Positions 33,552 through 43,844 of a stretch of 64,000 nt of DNA are shown here, piece after piece; the first letter of the stretch is position 1, and each line of letters starts with the position of its first letter. The notes beneath the pieces are model-generated. The model searched no databases. It was not told the DNA's origin and was given only the letters and a program-made list of their open reading frames with translations. Origin of the DNA: Methanolobus sp. ZRKC5 (GTDB taxonomy: Archaea; Halobacteriota; Methanosarcinia; Methanosarcinales; Methanosarcinaceae); the NCBI RefSeq assembly GCF_038446525.1, contig NZ_CP151792.1, positions 496,001-560,000 of the forward strand. Direction: 5' to 3'. The translations under genes were made by a program, and so were the position numbers.

Positions 33552-34877
33552 TCACACCTCCGCTCCGATCCAGTTGGTGATGTCTATTTCTTCAGACTCG
33601 ATAGAGCCGTAGAGTGTCTGTGTAATTTCTTTCAGCACCTGTACAGATGTTGGGTGCATCATCATGAACATATCATTACCTGCAAGTGAGAGTGAAAGAC
33701 CAGTGACGATCTCCCAGATTGGTCCACGATATTCCCTTGGTCCCCAGTCAGAGTCCTGCTTAAGTGGAGATGAGACCATCCATGCCTCACGAGCACCCCA
33801 TGCATTGGTGGTACCGGACGACATTGGGAATGTAAGTTCATCGTCACCCATAAGACCAGCAAGTCTTATGCGCTCCATATTGGTGTACGCATAGTCAAGA
33901 CCGTATCCCAGTGCTGCTGTGGTTGGGTCCATTATTATGCGGTCCCTTGGGACATTACACTGCTTCATGAGTTTCCTGTTAAGTTCCTTCTGAGCATTGA
34001 TCTCAAGCTGTGTCCATGAAAGGACGACATGTCCATAATCCATGGCTGCCTTTGCAATTCTCTCGTAGTCAAGGTTAAGACTTGCAGATGCAAGCAATAC
34101 TCTCTCACCCTCTGCAACCTCAGCTGCCTTCTCGAGCACTTCTGGGTCTTTTTCAGGGTTTCCTGAACCACCGATAACGATAGGTACATCAACTGCCTGC
34201 AGAACATCCTCTACGACTTTTGCAGCTTCCTTTGCAGAAGTATCGTTGATGAGCGGGTCAGTTGAAATCAAGTGAATGGTTACCATGTCAGCATTGAACT
34301 CACGAACAACCTTCTTTGCCCATTCTGCCGGGTCGTTGATTACATCTTCATAGTTGCCTTTTACGGACTTTGCCATTCCTATTGGCATGTCGAAGACATC
34401 CATGGTGACATAGTTCCTGTGAGGCATCTCTGCGTCAAAGTAATAAGGAAGCGCATTCTCCCCACCAAGGGTCACAGTGCTCTTCCTTGAGCCACCGTCA
34501 CCTGATGTTGCACCAAGTGTAACTTCCTGAATAGGATTCTTCCAGTTGTCTACCTTTGCAACCTCAAATTTGGAAGCAAGTAGTTCCTGTATCTTCGGGG
34601 AAGTTGGAAGTGTTTCAGGCTGGGGCATTTCACCCATTCCAAAAGCAGATGCGAACAATTGTTCAGCAGGGAATCCAAGCATTCTTCCGATATTAGCCAT
34701 GTGAAGAGATATCTGGGAAATCTCGCTTCCCAGAGCATAGGCAAGTGCAGGATTTAGGCCTCCACCACCACTAATATTGAGCTCGATGTCACCTTCAATG
34801 GTCACGCCTTCCAGTGACTCCACATCGAGATCTTGCAACATATCACTAAGTTGCGATAATTTCATTTTCTTTGTCAT
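33552..34877 (-). CDS. cdhD: ACDS corrinoid iron-sulfur protein small subunit (delta)
   Basis: 441 residues from the second ATG (34877), which has GGTGG at the right distance; an ATG two codons upstream is too close. The TIM-barrel signature ([32 protein letters not shown]) is clear. It pairs with CdhE to form the corrinoid protein. It is followed by cdhE after 3 nt. Confidence 0.97.
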   Translation of the reverse strand: MTKKMKLSQLSDMLQDLDVESLEGVTIEGDIELNISGGGGLNPALAYALGSEISQISLHMANIGRMLGFPAEQLFASAFGMGEMPQPETLPTSPKIQELLASKFEVAKVDNWKNPIQEVTLGATSGDGGSRKSTVTLGGENALPYYFDAEMPHRNYVTMDVFDMPIGMAKSVKGNYEDVINDPAEWAKKVVREFNADMVTIHLISTDPLINDTSAKEAAKVVEDVLQAVDVPIVIGGSGNPEKDPEVLEKAAEVAEGERVLLASASLNLDYERIAKAAMDYGHVVLSWTQLEINAQKELNRKLMKQCNVPRDRIIMDPTTAALGYGLDYAYTNMERIRLAGLMGDDELTFPMSSGTTNAWGAREAWMVSSPLKQDSDWGPREYRGPIWEIVTGLSLSLAGNDMFMMMHPTSVQVLKEITQTLYGSIESEEIDITNWIGAEV

Positions 34878-34904
34878 GTGCATTCCACCATATGATAATA
34901 TTTG

Positions 34905-35657
34905 TTACAAACCAAGTTTCTGAGCGATCTTCTCAACTTCCTGTACTGCAGCGGAATCATCCGGAAGATCAAATAAAGGTTCCCCGGCGAGATCTCTTTC
35001 AACTATCATCTCGTCCACAGGGATCATTCCTATTAGTTCAAGGCCAAGTTCATTAGCAGTACTGGCAATCCTTTCACGGTTTGCATCTGTGACCTTGTTT
35101 GCGATAACATAGATATTGGAAACATCTGTTTCCAGTTCACCCACGAGTTCCCGTATACGCTCTGCAGTCCGCAGTCCCCTGCGTGAACCATCAGTGACAA
35201 CTATAAGTTCATCAACATTCCTGAATATCTTCCTGCTGAAATGTTCCAGCCCGGCTTCAGCGTCAATGATGAGCACGTCATAATTTGTCACAAGCTTGTT
35301 CATGATACCACGAAGCAGGTTGTTGACATAACAGTAGCATCCTGAACCTTCAGGCCTTCCCATGACCAGCAGGTCATATCCTGGCATCTCTTCAAGAATC
35401 TCATAGAGTTTCCCTTCCAAAATGGATTCCTTGCTCACATCAGGAGGAAGGTTGTCACGCTCATCATGCATGAATTCCTTGATATCACCAATGCTTTTGT
35501 TGGTTTCACATCCCAGTGTTTCGGGAAGGTTGGTGTCCGGATCCGCATCAACGGCAAGAACGACTTTATCACCTTTTGTAAGATGGCGAATGAGAAGACT
35601 GGTCGTTGCCGTCTTCCCTGTTCCGCCTTTACCAGTCACTGCAATAATCTTAGCCAC
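34905..35657 (-). CDS. cooC: CooC-type nickel-insertion ATPase
   Basis: 250 residues with the deviant Walker A motif GKGGTGKT (residues 8-15), DADPDTNL and DAEAGLEHFSR. CooC-type ATPases help load nickel into carbon monoxide dehydrogenase. It starts with GTG and sits between cdhC and cdhD, the usual place in methanogens. Confidence 0.95.
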   Translation of the reverse strand: MAKIIAVTGKGGTGKTATTSLLIRHLTKGDKVVLAVDADPDTNLPETLGCETNKSIGDIKEFMHDERDNLPPDVSKESILEGKLYEILEEMPGYDLLVMGRPEGSGCYCYVNNLLRGIMNKLVTNYDVLIIDAEAGLEHFSRKIFRNVDELIVVTDGSRRGLRTAERIRELVGELETDVSNIYVIANKVTDANRERIASTANELGLELIGMIPVDEMIVERDLAGEPLFDLPDDSAAVQEVEKIAQKLGL

Positions 35658-35669
35658 AAAAGACCACTC

Positions 35670-37085
35670 TTAGTCCTGTTTCTTGATAATCACTTTTTCG
35701 ATACTGACCTTTGCGTTCTTCAGGACGATCTTTACACCACCAGATCCACCGCCACTCATCATTGGCATGGATGGCATGAAGTTTGCAGCCTGCATCATCT
35801 GTGGAGTAGCGAATCCTGCTTGTGGAGCTGCTGCTTCAGGTGCTTCTTCCTCTTCAGGTGCTTCCTCTTCTTCCTCTACCCATCTTTCAAGTATTGGGTG
35901 GTTCTTTTCCTTGAGGAAGGTTTTGAGACTGTCAATATCCGCTGCTTCTTCTTCAGTTGGGATCTTGTCGCGGATATCCTCTGGCATACTATCAAATACC
36001 TTGTCCTTAAGCATCTTTGGCATCCATACGACCCTTTCCCAGCCGCCGTCTGCCTGGATGAACTTTGGTGAACGGAAGTAATTGACACCGATTCCAAGGA
36101 AACCAACAACCTGTTTACCTCCACCAGTCTGTCCTGCCATGGTTGAGAACTGAAGCCCATTTGGTGCTGTGCCTGCAAAGTCCCTGTCTACCCACCCAAT
36201 ACCATCAACTTCAGGGATGTAGAATCCTACAACCTCGAAGCATCCACAGGACGTGTGTGGGTACTCTAGGAATGAGTGAAGCTTTATACGATCATATTCG
36301 CCACTGGATAATTTCTTTGCAGCTTCATTGACACCGGTGTATTCCCCGGATTCTGCGTCGACGAGGTCTCCTTTTGGAATTGCGAACTGTGGACCTTCCG
36401 GGTCTACCTTTGCTGCTGCCCTGCCGTCGAACCAGTTGATCGCACCACAAAGTGAAACCCTGTCCGGTGTTACTACACAAACATTGGTTGGAGCGAATGA
36501 TGCACAAAGGGTACATCCGTAGAATGTGTCAACATCCTCATCGTGAAGGTCACGGGTTCTCTCGTCCCTTGCCTTGTAGACTCCTCTTGCATTCTCGATC
36601 TCTTTCTCGATCTCGGCCATATCTGTGATATAAATAGCTTCAACACTCTCTATGAATGTAAGTTCGTTCTTAAAGAGCATCATAATAGCCTGTGCGACAG
36701 GCTCAAAAGAGGTCATACCTTTCTCAACTGCATCTTTGCTGACCCTCATCCAGACATCGTCTCTCTGGTTCAGGTGCATGAAACCCTGTATGTAGTTCTG
36801 GAATTCATGGTTCCTTCTTTCTACAATGGACTCAAGATCAGGTTCTACAAGTTCTCCTGCGATCTTGTATATCATTGCAAGGGGATGTCTGGAACCTGCT
36901 TCCATGTCTGAAAGATCAGGACCGATAAGTGTGAACTTGCCGTCTTCCACATCGTCCATCTCTGCTGCCCTCACGAGTTCAAAGCCTTTGGACTTTGGAC
37001 CTGCAAGTTCTGCATACATACCATCTTTTCTAATTCTCTCTCCTTCAAACATAGGAGATATTTCAAAAGGGAATTCATCTGCCAT
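35670..37085 (-). CDS. cdhC: ACDS acetyl-CoA synthase subunit (beta)
   Basis: 471 residues. A-cluster cysteines lie in GCTLCASFAPTNVCV and SLCGAINWFDGRAA, with a further one in TSCGCF. This subunit joins methyl, CO and CoA. The tail is an Ala/Glu stretch followed by Met/Gly-rich sequence and a strand-rich end (GGVKIVLKNAKVSIEKV), usual for archaeal CdhC. It begins 30 nt after cdhB. Confidence 0.97.
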   Translation of the reverse strand: MADEFPFEISPMFEGERIRKDGMYAELAGPKSKGFELVRAAEMDDVEDGKFTLIGPDLSDMEAGSRHPLAMIYKIAGELVEPDLESIVERRNHEFQNYIQGFMHLNQRDDVWMRVSKDAVEKGMTSFEPVAQAIMMLFKNELTFIESVEAIYITDMAEIEKEIENARGVYKARDERTRDLHDEDVDTFYGCTLCASFAPTNVCVVTPDRVSLCGAINWFDGRAAAKVDPEGPQFAIPKGDLVDAESGEYTGVNEAAKKLSSGEYDRIKLHSFLEYPHTSCGCFEVVGFYIPEVDGIGWVDRDFAGTAPNGLQFSTMAGQTGGGKQVVGFLGIGVNYFRSPKFIQADGGWERVVWMPKMLKDKVFDSMPEDIRDKIPTEEEAADIDSLKTFLKEKNHPILERWVEEEEEAPEEEEAPEAAAPQAGFATPQMMQAANFMPSMPMMSGGGSGGVKIVLKNAKVSIEKVIIKKQD

Positions 37086-37115
37086 AATTAGTTCTCCGTG
37101 TAGTCACCAATAAAA

Positions 37116-37628
37116 TTATAAATGTTCAATAAATTCGTCAAGCGCCTCATGGTGTACTTCAGGTTTAAGGTTCCCGAAGGACAATGAAGCATTCTGCATG
37201 AAGTGCCTCTCAATGCAAATGGTCTTTAGGTCTGTGAAGTTCTTAAGACCGGAAAGCACCTGGTTAAGATAATACTTCTTGTGTCCAATAAAAAGGATAG
37301 TGTCATATGAACCCTGTCCATCAAGACCAGTCCAGTTCTTGTCAGCAAGGAAAGTACCAAGTGAATGGACATTGATGTATTTAGCACCAATATCCCTGTC
37401 CACAAGAGCAGTAATAGAATGTCCGGTAGCAGCTACCGGAACACCTGTCTTTGCGATGGCAATCGTCTTCTCTATAAGCAGTTCATCTTTTAAGATCTCT
37501 GATCCAACAACAAGAAGAGGTCTCTTTGCCTTTGTGATTATTTTTGCTGCCACATTCGGATTTACAGGTTTTGCTACTTTCCTACCCCATGTGGTGTAGA
37601 TCTGCGTGTTCTTGGTTGTATCTACCAC
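37116..37628 (-). CDS. cdhB: ACDS CO dehydrogenase epsilon subunit
   Basis: 170 residues, starting with GTG directly after the cdhA stop codon. The ribosome site is the G-rich AAGGGGGAA inside the end of cdhA. The DUF of the CdhB family ([24 protein letters not shown]) is present. It binds CdhA, probably helping electron transfer. Confidence 0.95.
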   Translation of the reverse strand: MVDTTKNTQIYTTWGRKVAKPVNPNVAAKIITKAKRPLLVVGSEILKDELLIEKTIAIAKTGVPVAATGHSITALVDRDIGAKYINVHSLGTFLADKNWTGLDGQGSYDTILFIGHKKYYLNQVLSGLKNFTDLKTICIERHFMQNASLSFGNLKPEVHHEALDEFIEHL

Positions 37629-40043
37629 TTAACATTCCCCCTTGCAGAGTCTCTTTACGTTTGTAGGCTGAGCGGAAACATCTGATTTCATCGTTGGTCC
37701 TGAAAGGATCTTTTTGCGTTTCCAGTCGATTTCCCATCCATGGTCCTTTTCAAGCATCTTGAGAAGTGTCTCACGTTTCGCAAGTGGAAGGTCAGTCTCG
37801 GTCCTTACGAACTTATACCAGTCCTCAGGCATGTGACCGAGGTACTTCTGGTTGAGTTCCATATAGTGAGTAAGTTTGATCATTCTACCCATATTGTTAT
37901 CGGATGGACGGATACAGTTCTTTGCAAGCATAGGGAGAAGCTCTTCAATAGTGTCTGCTGTTGTCAGCAGGAATTCTGGTGAAGCAGGAATCGGCATTTC
38001 TGAACCATCCCTTGCATCATACACCTTCCAGTCTTCTTTCTGATATGGCTTACCAATGAGTGCCCTTCTGTACTTGGAACCATGTGGCCCTACAACTACA
38101 GGAATACCAAGTCTGTTACATCCGGTAGCAATGGAAGATGCCTTCTGCGAGTATGCCCCCCATGCAACACCTACCGCACCAATACGGTTTGTGATGTAGT
38201 CAGCAATCTCCTCATAATTACCAGAAACCTGCCTCTGTGCAAATATAGCAGCTACTTTGATAGCCGTTCCTGTAATGTGTGCGTTGGAAACACATGAACC
38301 TACATTAATGAGGTTACCGGCAAGGAATTTTGCAGGATATTTCTCATAAAGGGTTTCACCGTGTTCGTTCTTGTACATACCAAGGTCCATTGCGGAACAT
38401 CCCGACATTAGCACGATGTAATTCCTCTTAAGCATCTCATCTGCAACTGTGTACAGATCCTTTGTGCCATCCGGATAGTTGGAACATCCAACCATTGCAA
38501 TAATACCAGGCGTTGTTCCAAGAACGAGGTTGACACCTTCTTCACGAATTTCAGAGTCACTTATCTGCCCTCTGCCTGCACGCATGAATCCCCTCTCCTC
38601 ACGGATGAGTTTCTGGGATGACTTCTCTATCATATTAAGAATAGGAATCTCCTTTGGACATGCCTGGTCACACCTTCCACATGCAATACATTTGTCATGT
38701 AGATACTCGAACTTGCTGAAATCCTTGTCAATTCCTGCCTTCATAGCTGCCATTATTGGAAGGTTGTCAGGACAGTCCATTTCACATGCACCACACTGGA
38801 CACATTTCACTGAAAATTCCTGAAGCTCCTCTTCAGTTGGTAGAGCTGTAATGCCCATTTCATCCCTTATTTTAGACATCTTGATAGCAAGTTCTACTGA
38901 AACGTCAGCAAGTAGATCGAAATCCAGAATAAGAGCCCCTGGTTCCTTTCTGCTTGAAAGGTCTTCGATTATGGCTGCTGCACTGTCTTTTGATCTGTTT
39001 GGAAGACCATACATAATCTTATCATTAGTAGTTATTACAGGTATTGAGAGCTTCTTTGCTTCATCAAGTACATCAGCTCTGACACATTGTTCATCGACAA
39101 CAATTACGTCAGGAACACCTGAGCGTATCATTTTGAGTTCTTTTGCCAGACTACCGATGATCTTTGCATGTGGTTTGCCACCGTGTTCCATCTGGTAACG
39201 TGTCATATCGATTGCAGTACAGCACAGACCGGCAAGCTCCATCTTGTCTTCCAGACCATGGTCGTGTATGTAATCCATAATGTTAGTTACACCTGCAACA
39301 TTATGCCCGATAACAAGTAGTACAGGTTTTGTTGAATCAATGCAGCCCATTCCAATTTCTGCAAGCGGTGCTTCAGGATCTGATTTTGGCATTCCCATAC
39401 ATGATATCTGAGCGATGTCAGATACTTCCATTCCAACGTGGTCAAGCATTCCACCATGCATTGCCTTTGATTCAAAGTCAATTGCCGCACCTTCCTGTCC
39501 TGCATGGATCGTTGCGAGCAGCTGAGTGAGTTGTTCCTCTACATAGTCCATTACCTCCTCCAAATCACCAAGTGTCTCAGGCGTTATGCCAGTTACTGCC
39601 TGAGTGTTTGGAGCTAGCAGGTTTGAAGATCCGACATTAATGGGATGATCACGACCATGGAGACCTATAAGATGATGTAGCATGTGACGTCCGTGTCCTG
39701 CATGCGCAGCTGCACCAGTGATAACCCTAAGCAAAAATTCACGGGCCTGATGGGATTCCATATTAATACCACAAGCACCTTCTTTGTTGCCTCCAAGATC
39801 ACATTTACCAAAAGTACAATAACAGCACTGGTCACAGACAGGAGTATATACTGGTTGATAACGTGAAAGAAGATTGTGATCCCACTCTCTCAAATCTGAG
39901 ATCCCTGGTTTTGGAGTCGGACCTACTTCAACTCCTTCTTTTTCTGCTGTTTTCTCGATGGCACCTACGATCTTGCCAATTGTGATCTGAACATTTTCCA
40001 GTTCGTCAATGGAAAATTGCCCAGATGATATATCGTCGCTCAT
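37629..40043 (-). CDS. cdhA: ACDS CO dehydrogenase catalytic subunit (alpha)
   Basis: 804 residues. N-terminal cluster cysteines ([18 protein letters not shown]) bind the B and D clusters, two ferredoxin-type motifs ([11 protein letters not shown] near 420, [13 protein letters not shown] near 455) are the archaeal insert, and C-cluster ligands follow ([29 protein letters not shown]). It converts CO2 to CO and back. It leads the operon cdhA-B-C-cooC-D-E with GGAGGA as ribosome site. Confidence 0.97.
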   Translation of the reverse strand: MSDDISSGQFSIDELENVQITIGKIVGAIEKTAEKEGVEVGPTPKPGISDLREWDHNLLSRYQPVYTPVCDQCCYCTFGKCDLGGNKEGACGINMESHQAREFLLRVITGAAAHAGHGRHMLHHLIGLHGRDHPINVGSSNLLAPNTQAVTGITPETLGDLEEVMDYVEEQLTQLLATIHAGQEGAAIDFESKAMHGGMLDHVGMEVSDIAQISCMGMPKSDPEAPLAEIGMGCIDSTKPVLLVIGHNVAGVTNIMDYIHDHGLEDKMELAGLCCTAIDMTRYQMEHGGKPHAKIIGSLAKELKMIRSGVPDVIVVDEQCVRADVLDEAKKLSIPVITTNDKIMYGLPNRSKDSAAAIIEDLSSRKEPGALILDFDLLADVSVELAIKMSKIRDEMGITALPTEEELQEFSVKCVQCGACEMDCPDNLPIMAAMKAGIDKDFSKFEYLHDKCIACGRCDQACPKEIPILNMIEKSSQKLIREERGFMRAGRGQISDSEIREEGVNLVLGTTPGIIAMVGCSNYPDGTKDLYTVADEMLKRNYIVLMSGCSAMDLGMYKNEHGETLYEKYPAKFLAGNLINVGSCVSNAHITGTAIKVAAIFAQRQVSGNYEEIADYITNRIGAVGVAWGAYSQKASSIATGCNRLGIPVVVGPHGSKYRRALIGKPYQKEDWKVYDARDGSEMPIPASPEFLLTTADTIEELLPMLAKNCIRPSDNNMGRMIKLTHYMELNQKYLGHMPEDWYKFVRTETDLPLAKRETLLKMLEKDHGWEIDWKRKKILSGPTMKSDVSAQPTNVKRLCKGEC

Positions 40044-40171
40044 TTTGTTTTGTCCTCCTTTATGGGTGTAATAGTGCTACGAAAAAAAATATCGTATGAC
40101 TAATTATTATGTGTACATTTTTTAGGAATATGTTTGAAACTATTGTTTTGGATATTCTAATAGCACCACCC

Positions 40172-40185
40172 TATATAAAAAAGTT
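40172..40185 (-). promoter_or_regulatory. Promoter of the ACDS operon
   Basis: On the minus strand AACTTTTTTATATAGGG: a TATA box (40172-40179) with an upstream BRE-like stretch. Initiation near 40147 would give a leader of about 105 nt. The proximal copy of a direct repeat abuts it on the upstream side. Confidence 0.5.
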
Positions 40186-40340
40186 TCCAGAATCTATCAT
40201 GATTATTTGTGACCATTTTCCAATGTTTCACATAAAGAATAATCAGAAGATCATATTCGGGCATATGAGTAATAATTGACAGGAATATACAATTTTCACA
40301 TATAAGTTTTCCGATATCTATCACGATTGTTCTTGACAAT
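40181..40340. repeat. Pair of imperfect direct repeats between cdhA and the rhomboid gene
   Basis: AAGTTTCCAGAATCTATCAT at 40181 recurs as AAGTTTTCCGATATCTATCA at 40304; the similarity covers about 37 bp (40181-40217 and 40304-40340), with the core ATCTATCANGATT identical except one base. One copy touches the cdh TATA box and the other ends at a TATA-like AATATATT before the rhomboid gene. Probable binding sites of a regulator. Confidence 0.55.
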
Positions 40341-40414
40341 ATATTGCTTCATATTTCATATTTATCAGAAATTGTTTTATTTAATGCCTGTTTACCATAG
40401 AGAATCATTGTATC

Positions 40415-41284
40415 ATGGTGAATGATTTGGACAAAAAATGCTGGATATGCGGCAAAGAAGAAAATATACCTTTTAAGTGCCGTTTTTGTGGAAAAAACTT
40501 TTGTTCGAGGCACAGGCTCCCTGAACAGCATGCGTGCGTGGGGCTTGAACAGCTCAAGCAAGACAAGCAGTACAGCGGTAGTCCGGGATACGGGAGCAGT
40601 GGAACTGAGGATGTATTCAAAGATGCTTTGAAGAACACTGCGAAGTATGCAGCAAAAAGTGCGGCAAAGGGCGTAGGTCGAAATATCAGCCATTCCATAA
40701 AAAGCAGCCCCCCAATGGCAATCATTTACCTTTGTATATTTTCTTTTATTTTGCAGATAATCATACCAGGCTTTCAACAGGCTTTCCAGCTGGTTCCTGC
40801 TTTAATATTTGCGCGCCCATGGACATTAGTAACCCATATGTTCATCCACGCAGATTTCACACATATTTTATTCAATATGCTGGTACTCTTTTTCTTTGGT
40901 CCCGAACTGGAAAGAAGAGCCGGGAAAAAAGTATTCTTATATGTGTACTTCACAGCAGGCCTTGTTGCAGCCATAGCATATTCCATGACTAGCAAATCCC
41001 CATATATCCCCGTTGTAGGTGCCAGTGGTGCCATAATGGGCGTCTTTGCAGCTCTTGCAATAATAGCCCCCGAGATTAAGGTCTATGTCTACTTCATTCC
41101 AATGAAGATCACACAGGCTTTGATTCTTTTCGCATTGTTTGATTTTGTCCTGCTGGGTGCGAATGACATGATAGCCCACACTGCTCATCTGAGTGGAATT
41201 CTCGTAGGTGTGCTTATGGGCATGCGAATTAAACGTGCTCAAATAAAATATAACTCATATGATACTAATTATTACAGAAGGTGA
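40415..41284 (+). CDS. Rhomboid-family intramembrane protease with N-terminal AN1 zinc finger
   Basis: 289 residues. The AN1-type zinc finger uses C9, C12, C22, C25, C30, H33, H39 and C41. After a helical linker come about six membrane helices. The rhomboid active site is visible: N154 in HILFNM, catalytic S204 in GASG (202-205) and H258 in AHTAHLSG. It probably cuts membrane proteins; the AN1 finger may recognise partners in the cytoplasm. The next gene overlaps its stop by 4 nt. Confidence 0.92.
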   Translation: MVNDLDKKCWICGKEENIPFKCRFCGKNFCSRHRLPEQHACVGLEQLKQDKQYSGSPGYGSSGTEDVFKDALKNTAKYAAKSAAKGVGRNISHSIKSSPPMAIIYLCIFSFILQIIIPGFQQAFQLVPALIFARPWTLVTHMFIHADFTHILFNMLVLFFFGPELERRAGKKVFLYVYFTAGLVAAIAYSMTSKSPYIPVVGASGAIMGVFAALAIIAPEIKVYVYFIPMKITQALILFALFDFVLLGANDMIAHTAHLSGILVGVLMGMRIKRAQIKYNSYDTNYYRR

Positions 41285-41706
41285 TCTTGCTGGTAAAAGC
41301 TCAGAATCACCTTGCAAGACTTTTTCCCAGACCTGAAGAAAATGAAATAATCCCAATCCAGTTCATTGATATGCAGGAGAAACTTGCTGGCTGGTCTCCG
41401 GAACTCAAACGCTCGGTTTACGTTGATGATTTTAAAGACACTGAGAAACTCAAAAGAGTACGGGAAATAACTCTTCTAAAAGTCTACAACTGGATACTTG
41501 ATGGGGAGAGTCTGATAGAACTTACGGATATGGAAAAAGACCAGTTTGAAGAAGTAATGGATACGTTTATAAAACATGGCGGAGAAATTCTTTTTACAAG
41601 AAGAAAAATTCAGGGGAGGATTGTAAACTATTTCATGCTGGATACAAATTCAATATCAAAAACAATTATAACAAAGAAATCGCTAGCTGAAATACTGGGG
41701 CACTAA
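41281..41706 (+). CDS. Hypothetical 141-residue protein coupled to the rhomboid gene
   Basis: Starts with GTG overlapping the rhomboid stop codon by 4 nt, so the two are translationally coupled. It is soluble, mixed helix/strand, with a central charged helix (TDMEKDQFEEVMDTFIKHG). No family recognised. Position suggests an accessory to the rhomboid. Confidence 0.72.
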   Translation: MILLVKAQNHLARLFPRPEENEIIPIQFIDMQEKLAGWSPELKRSVYVDDFKDTEKLKRVREITLLKVYNWILDGESLIELTDMEKDQFEEVMDTFIKHGGEILFTRRKIQGRIVNYFMLDTNSISKTIITKKSLAEILGH

Positions 41707-41899
41707 ATAAATGGGAAAGTGTGGCCTGAATAGAATTTCTGCTATGTTGCTATCATCAAGATAGCGTGTTTTTAGTAGTATGTGATTTTAAATTAAATAT
41801 ACATAAATAATATTTATAGTGTGTATTGTATTTATTGAAATTATTGAACGTGATCATTATGATCGATCCTATTATCAATTATAATTATAGTGAGGCATC

Positions 41900-42490
41900 A
41901 TGGCTAACGTGAAAACCGGACTGAATTCTATTGTCAAATACCTTAGTACTAAAAAAGAAACTGGAAGAAGAAGCATTGGTCTTCTTGTAGATGGTCCCAA
42001 TGTATTGCGCAAGGAATTTAATGTTAACCTCGAAGAGATCAGGGATGTCCTGAAAGAATACGGCAATGTCAAGATTGGAAGAGTGTTCCTGAACCAGTAT
42101 GCATCTGATAAACTTGTAGAAGCTATTGAAAACAATGGATTTGAACCTATTATATGTTCCAGTGATGTTGATGTAAGGCTTGCAGTGGAAGGAATGGAAC
42201 TTGTGTACAACCCAACGATCGATACGATGGCACTTGTCACAAGGGATGCAGATTTCAAACCATTGCTGAATAAAGCAAACGAACATGGTAAAGAGACCAT
42301 CATCTTTGGTGTCGAACCCGGTTTTTCAACAGCCTTGAGAAACTCTGCGGATTACGTTATCCTGCTTGAGAACGATGAAATGAATTACAATGACGATGTA
42401 AACCCACAGGAAAATGATAGAAATGGTGCCAAAGATGGTGAATTTGTGCGCGGTTCCCGAAACAAAAAAGAAGCCTCAATAGATTATTAA
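41900..42490 (+). CDS. NYN/PIN-like domain protein (TIGR00288, LabA-like)
   Basis: 196 residues. The NYN-domain acids are present: VDGPNVLR (Asp), SSDVDVRLAVEGM, and VTRDADFKPLL. NYN proteins are usually metal-dependent ribonucleases. After a well-conserved core (20-155) there is an acidic, Asn-rich tail. The stop overlaps the convergent aksA stop by 4 nt. Confidence 0.88.
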   Translation: MANVKTGLNSIVKYLSTKKETGRRSIGLLVDGPNVLRKEFNVNLEEIRDVLKEYGNVKIGRVFLNQYASDKLVEAIENNGFEPIICSSDVDVRLAVEGMELVYNPTIDTMALVTRDADFKPLLNKANEHGKETIIFGVEPGFSTALRNSADYVILLENDEMNYNDDVNPQENDRNGAKDGEFVRGSRNKKEASIDY

Positions 42491-43659
42491 TGCTTCTTTG
42501 TTTCAATCACCATCGATTCAAGTTTTGATGGTGAGATACCATGTTTTGTTTCTGTACAGTTTTTTATCCTGTCAAGAAGTGTAGTAAGTTCTTCTTTTGA
42601 AAGCTCATACCCCATGTTGCTTACTATTCCTTTCAGAGCTTTCATGCCTGTATGTTTACCAACAATAAGATGACGCTTACCACCAACCATTTCCGGGCTG
42701 AATAGCTCATAAGTGCGTGGTTCTTCAAGGATTGCACATACATGGATACCTGATTCATGAGAGAAAGCGTGCTTTCCGACAATTGCCTTCGTTACTGCAG
42801 TCCCAAGTCCTGAAAATTCGTTTACAAGTCCTGAAAGCTCAGTTAACTTTGTGGTATCATACCTGTCTATACCATATTGTATTCTCAGTGAAACAAGTAA
42901 CTCCTCAAGTGAAGCATTACCTGCACGCTCCCCTATACCATTAACAGTAGTATGAAGCTGCTTAGCCCCAGCCTCGGCAGCAGCAAGGGTATTTGCCGTT
43001 GCAAGACCAAGGTCATTATGACAGTGGATACAAATAGGAGTCTTTACTGCCTTCCTGATCTCACTGACAAGATAATGAGTTGTACTTGGAGTCAGAATAC
43101 CTATCGTATCAGCAATACTTACATAATCAACTTTGTATTCCTCAGCAGCTTTAAAAGCAGTTTTCAGCACATCTAGATCAGTCCTGCTGCCATCTTCTGC
43201 TGCAAACCTGACACCTACTCCATGGTCCTTTGCATACTCAACAGCTTCCATGGCACAGGAAAACATCTCTTCACAGCTCTTATGATATTTATATTTGAGA
43301 TGCATATCTGACATTGCAATGAATATACTGATAAAGTCAACATCACAATCAACAGCTACTTCGACATCGCTCAATTTTGACCTGGAAAGACAACATGTTC
43401 GTGCGTTGAGTCCCATGTTAGCAATTTCTTTGACCGTTTCCTTTTCAGAAACAGAAACTACCGGAAATCCAGCTTCAATGATATCCACGTGAACTGAGTC
43501 CAGTTTCATTGCAAGAGCAATCTTTTCTTCCCTTGTAAAAACTACTCCAGGTGTTTGCTCACCATCTCGCAGTGTCACATCACAAATCTCAACATCAAGA
43601 GGTGGCAAATTCAAATGATCGATAAGCTTGTTTCTTGAGTAATCTTTACTTTCTGACAT
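42487..43659 (-). CDS. aksA: Homocitrate synthase family protein, probable AksA
   Basis: 390 residues. The family start motif CDVTLRDGEQTPGV, HCHNDLGLATANTLAA (metal-binding His) and GIGERAGNASLEE are intact. AksA condenses 2-oxoglutarate and longer homologues with acetyl-CoA on the way to the heptanoyl chain of coenzyme B. Citramalate or isopropylmalate synthase are alternatives within the family; the length and context favour AksA. Confidence 0.85.
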   Translation of the reverse strand: MSESKDYSRNKLIDHLNLPPLDVEICDVTLRDGEQTPGVVFTREEKIALAMKLDSVHVDIIEAGFPVVSVSEKETVKEIANMGLNARTCCLSRSKLSDVEVAVDCDVDFISIFIAMSDMHLKYKYHKSCEEMFSCAMEAVEYAKDHGVGVRFAAEDGSRTDLDVLKTAFKAAEEYKVDYVSIADTIGILTPSTTHYLVSEIRKAVKTPICIHCHNDLGLATANTLAAAEAGAKQLHTTVNGIGERAGNASLEELLVSLRIQYGIDRYDTTKLTELSGLVNEFSGLGTAVTKAIVGKHAFSHESGIHVCAILEEPRTYELFSPEMVGGKRHLIVGKHTGMKALKGIVSNMGYELSKEELTTLLDRIKNCTETKHGISPSKLESMVIETKKH

Positions 43660-43844
43660 AATATTGACTCCTGTGATTGCTGGTCAATTTCCAGTTCCAA
43701 TATATAAGATTTCGGTATTTTAAGATAGTTTCTATTTTTTCGGCATATTCCAAGAGCAACTTTTATCTAGTGAATAGAAGGCAGTTGAATGCATCTTTTA
43801 TTAATTTGTCCAGAATATGCTCCCATGGCAAAGTTGCGCCATTT

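Larger units (their letters stand above)
40044..40414. other. Divergent promoter region cdhA / rhomboid
   Basis: 371 bp without a gene. It includes the cdh promoter and leader, the paired direct repeats and the AT-rich start region of the rhomboid gene (AATATATT at 40339-40346). Confidence 0.6.
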
